DNA from: Cymbomonas tetramitiformis
Lineage: Eukaryota; Chlorophyta; Pyramimonadophyceae; Pyramimonadales; Pyramimonadaceae
Assembly: GCA_001247695.2 (NCBI GenBank)
Contig: LGRX02033413.1
Span: 1-64,000, forward strand
Length of the DNA stretch: 64,000 bases
Direction of reading: 5' to 3'
Of the stretch, positions 62,462-64,000 are shown in pieces (positions within the stretch are counted from its first letter, which is position 1; the number at the start of each line of letters is the position of its first letter). The notes under the pieces are model-generated. The model was not told the DNA's origin, searched no databases, and saw only the letters and a program-made list of their open reading frames with translations. The translations under genes and the position numbers were made by a program.

Positions 62462-62466
62462 TGTAA
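62462..62466 (+). terminator. TGTAA poly(A)-type signal
   Basis: TTTTTTGTAATTCCACACG, about 417 bases after the stop of the terminal exon, fits the chlorophyte poly(A) signal. The dispersed repeat begins just beyond it. Confidence 0.4.
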
Positions 62467-62489
62467 TTCCACACGCAGTGCACCGGCCG

Positions 62490-62566
62490 GGTTCCATTCA
62501 CATATGTCTTATGTGTCATATCGATATGTGTTATGCAAGCTGGGCTATCGTATGTAGCCCCAGCTG
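62490..62566 (+). repeat. Second copy of the dispersed repeat; possible LTR start
   Basis: GGGTTCCATTCACATATGTC to AGCCCCAGCTG matches 61668-61740. The following 350 bp up to about 62920 could be an LTR: TTTTTGGTGCCGTCAGC at about 62925 resembles a TGGTGCC-type primer site. The partner LTR would lie outside the window. Confidence 0.35.
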
Positions 62567-62968
62567 GTACTCGTGAAGGTCTCGACCAGTTCTCTCAACC
62601 GGTTCCTTAAACTCGTGACACGCCTCTGTCGAGCTCGTGTCGTCGACCAGTTCTCCTGGACCCAATGTGAATTGTGAGATAATAATATAAAATAATATAA
62701 ACGTGCGTGTAAACGTGCGTGTCAGCAAATCTCTCCAGAAGAATTTATAAGCCCATATTCAGTAAATCAACCGTACTTCCAACCTTTCATGCGGATAGTG
62801 GACACACACGCTCGCTGTAAGACAAGCAAGAGTTGAGAGACTCATACGATTTCACGTCAGCACGGCACAAGTTGATGATAACCTAGTGTGCTATTGTGAA
62901 TTACTTGGAACTGCATATTTATTTTTGGTGCCGTCAGCTTTCTCTGTATCCACTCGAAATGTCCGAAG

Positions 62969-63247
62969 GTGATGGGGGCCATGCGTGCCCGGAGCGTGCC
63001 CGGAGCGGCTAATGCGTCCGCAGAAGTTGCGCTAGAGGTGCCCGTGGACGTAACAGTAGAGTCTGCAGGCGTCGCAGATCCCGATGACATCGTGGTAGAT
63101 CCTAGGGGTGTCCGTGATGCATGGATGGTGCCGCCTAGGGGTAAGCGGAGCCGCGTGGCAACCGTCTCGCGTACGAGTAAGCGGAGCCGGATGGCGGTTG
63201 GGCATTATGCACACATGCACAAGGGAAAAGCATTAGGAAATAAGTAA
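62969..63247 (+). other. Short open frame, possibly the start of a retroelement gene
   Basis: 92 codons (MMGAMRARSVPGAANASAEV onward) ending in a basic stretch, with the word GTAAGCGGAGCCG repeated at 63140 and 63178. It follows the possible primer site. No homology is recognised and an antisense frame covers part of it, so it is only a weak candidate. Confidence 0.25.
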
Positions 63248-63386
63248 GCAACGGTGGGTAACAAACATCTCTCACCGTGATAGAAAATAACGATCTGCTG
63301 AAAATTAGCCCTTGACACACCGTAAAGTTGTCCGTATACACCCTCTAAAATGTGCATGTGTTGAAAACTGAAAAAGAGACTTCGCG

Positions 63387-64000
63387 ATGAGGTACATGCA
63401 CGCCGAGTCGGAGACCGACTCTTGCGACGGCGACGCGGACGGGTCTGCAGCTGGGTATGACCCTATTGACGGTGAGGATGCGGTCCCGCAGCCTCTAGCG
63501 TCTCGTCGGGGATGCGGTGCACCGCCTTGGGGGTTTGGCCGCTCTTCGGCGATTGCGGTGATGGTGTGTGCTCTCTTCTGTGTTTGCGCCACCGCGGCGC
63601 CAATCTCGGCTGCCACTCTTGGCGAGGCATGTGCACCGGACAACACCGGCCTGGAGGTCGGTGGTGCTGCCGAGGCGACCACCAGCGGGCCTGCATTCAC
63701 TTCTGCGGCACCGGTTGCTATTCCACCGCGCCGACACGGCCGGCACCGTGCTCGGCAAGGCCTTCACAATGCACCAATCGGGCTTTACATCCCGGTACCT
63801 CCACTCCCGGTCCCGCCCACTTCACCGTTGTATTGGGATGCACCACCGTCGCCGGACTACTCGCCGGGACCGACTACTGACGAGGAGGACGGGGAGGATC
63901 CCTCGCACGACGATCGAGACCTTTCAGATTTCTTCTGGAGCTCTACGAATGATTCAATCACGGCATCGACATCTTCAATTAACGGCACCATGACTGTGCT
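63387..64000 (+). CDS. Acidic, proline-rich ORF with a hydrophobic helix, runs off the window
   Basis: An ATG at 63387 opens a frame with no stop before the end of the window (over 200 codons). It starts MRYMHAESETDSCDGDADGS. It then has a hydrophobic segment (SSAIAVMVCALFCVCATAA), a basic patch (PPRRHGRHRARQ), a proline-rich stretch (IPVPPLPVPPTSPLYW) and an acidic part (TTDEEDGEDPSHDDRDLSDF). The layout recalls the ORF at 44999-45960 in the copia-type element. It may be the gag-pol linker or an extra gene of a similar element. The family is not recognised. Confidence 0.45.
   Translation, partial: MRYMHAESETDSCDGDADGSAAGYDPIDGEDAVPQPLASRRGCGAPPWGFGRSSAIAVMVCALFCVCATAAPISAATLGEACAPDNTGLEVGGAAEATTSGPAFTSAAPVAIPPRRHGRHRARQGLHNAPIGLYIPVPPLPVPPTSPLYWDAPPSPDYSPGPTTDEEDGEDPSHDDRDLSDFFWSSTNDSITASTSSINGTMTV

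Overview
This window is nuclear DNA of a eukaryote, most likely a green alga. The evidence is genes split by GT-AG introns with preserved reading phase, TGTAA poly(A)-type signals after two genes and (on the minus strand) after a third, proline-rich SPPP-type linkers in a predicted surface protein, Ycf48-like repeats, a plausible plastid-targeted protein, and a dense mixture of retroelements and DNA transposons. I see no operons, prokaryotic ribosome binding sites, CRISPR array or origin. The clade is an inference.

Layout. (1) 1-14.2 kb: an accessory region centred on a head-to-head gene pair. On the minus strand is a three-exon gene (4461-8511) whose C-terminus has the motif order of a bacterial-type (beta class) amino-DNA methyltransferase. 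On the plus strand is a multi-exon gene (8836-12664) with three acidic motifs that resembles DUF7869-type, transposase-like proteins. The first intron of each gene is a tandem satellite. The two satellites have different sequences and periods (about 67 and 69 bp) but share the same 20-bp palindrome. A third, unrecognised gene follows (13015-14156). This unit is the best candidate for an undescribed mobile system. (2) 15.5-35.5 kb: one large host gene of about 25 exons. It encodes a signal-like N-terminus, a series of Ycf48/BNR-like propeller repeats, proline-rich linkers, a transmembrane helix and a cytoplasmic tail. One of its introns carries an antisense DIRS-like tyrosine-recombinase retrotransposon (21.4-26.7 kb) with a Tudor-like domain ahead of the recombinase. 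(3) 37.6-39.2 kb: a small four-exon minus-strand gene, about 167 aa, with a transit-peptide-like N-terminus and a C-terminal membrane helix. It runs tail to tail with the large gene. (4) 40.26-46.38 kb: an LTR element with a 5-bp target duplication, a half-tRNA-type primer site, a gag zinc knuckle, and inside it a decayed CACTA (TNP2-like) transposase interrupted by a hAT-type MITE. (5) 46.7-52.4 kb: a hypothetical two-exon gene, a 1.8-kb element with very long terminal inverted repeats and many nested hairpins, a 262-bp MITE, and a MULE-like transposase gene. (6) 52.46-57.73 kb: a Ty3/gypsy chromovirus on the minus strand with gag, pol and chromodomain, whose integrase is split by a probable 86-bp intron. 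(7) 57.7-64 kb: AT-rich intergenic sequence, the last exon of a host gene with its TGTAA signal, repeats, and the start of another retroelement-like ORF running off the window.

Host genes are sparse: the 20-kb surface protein, the small plastid-type protein and one terminal exon. Everything else is transposable or unrecognised. All protein identifications rest on motifs read by eye; no database search was possible.
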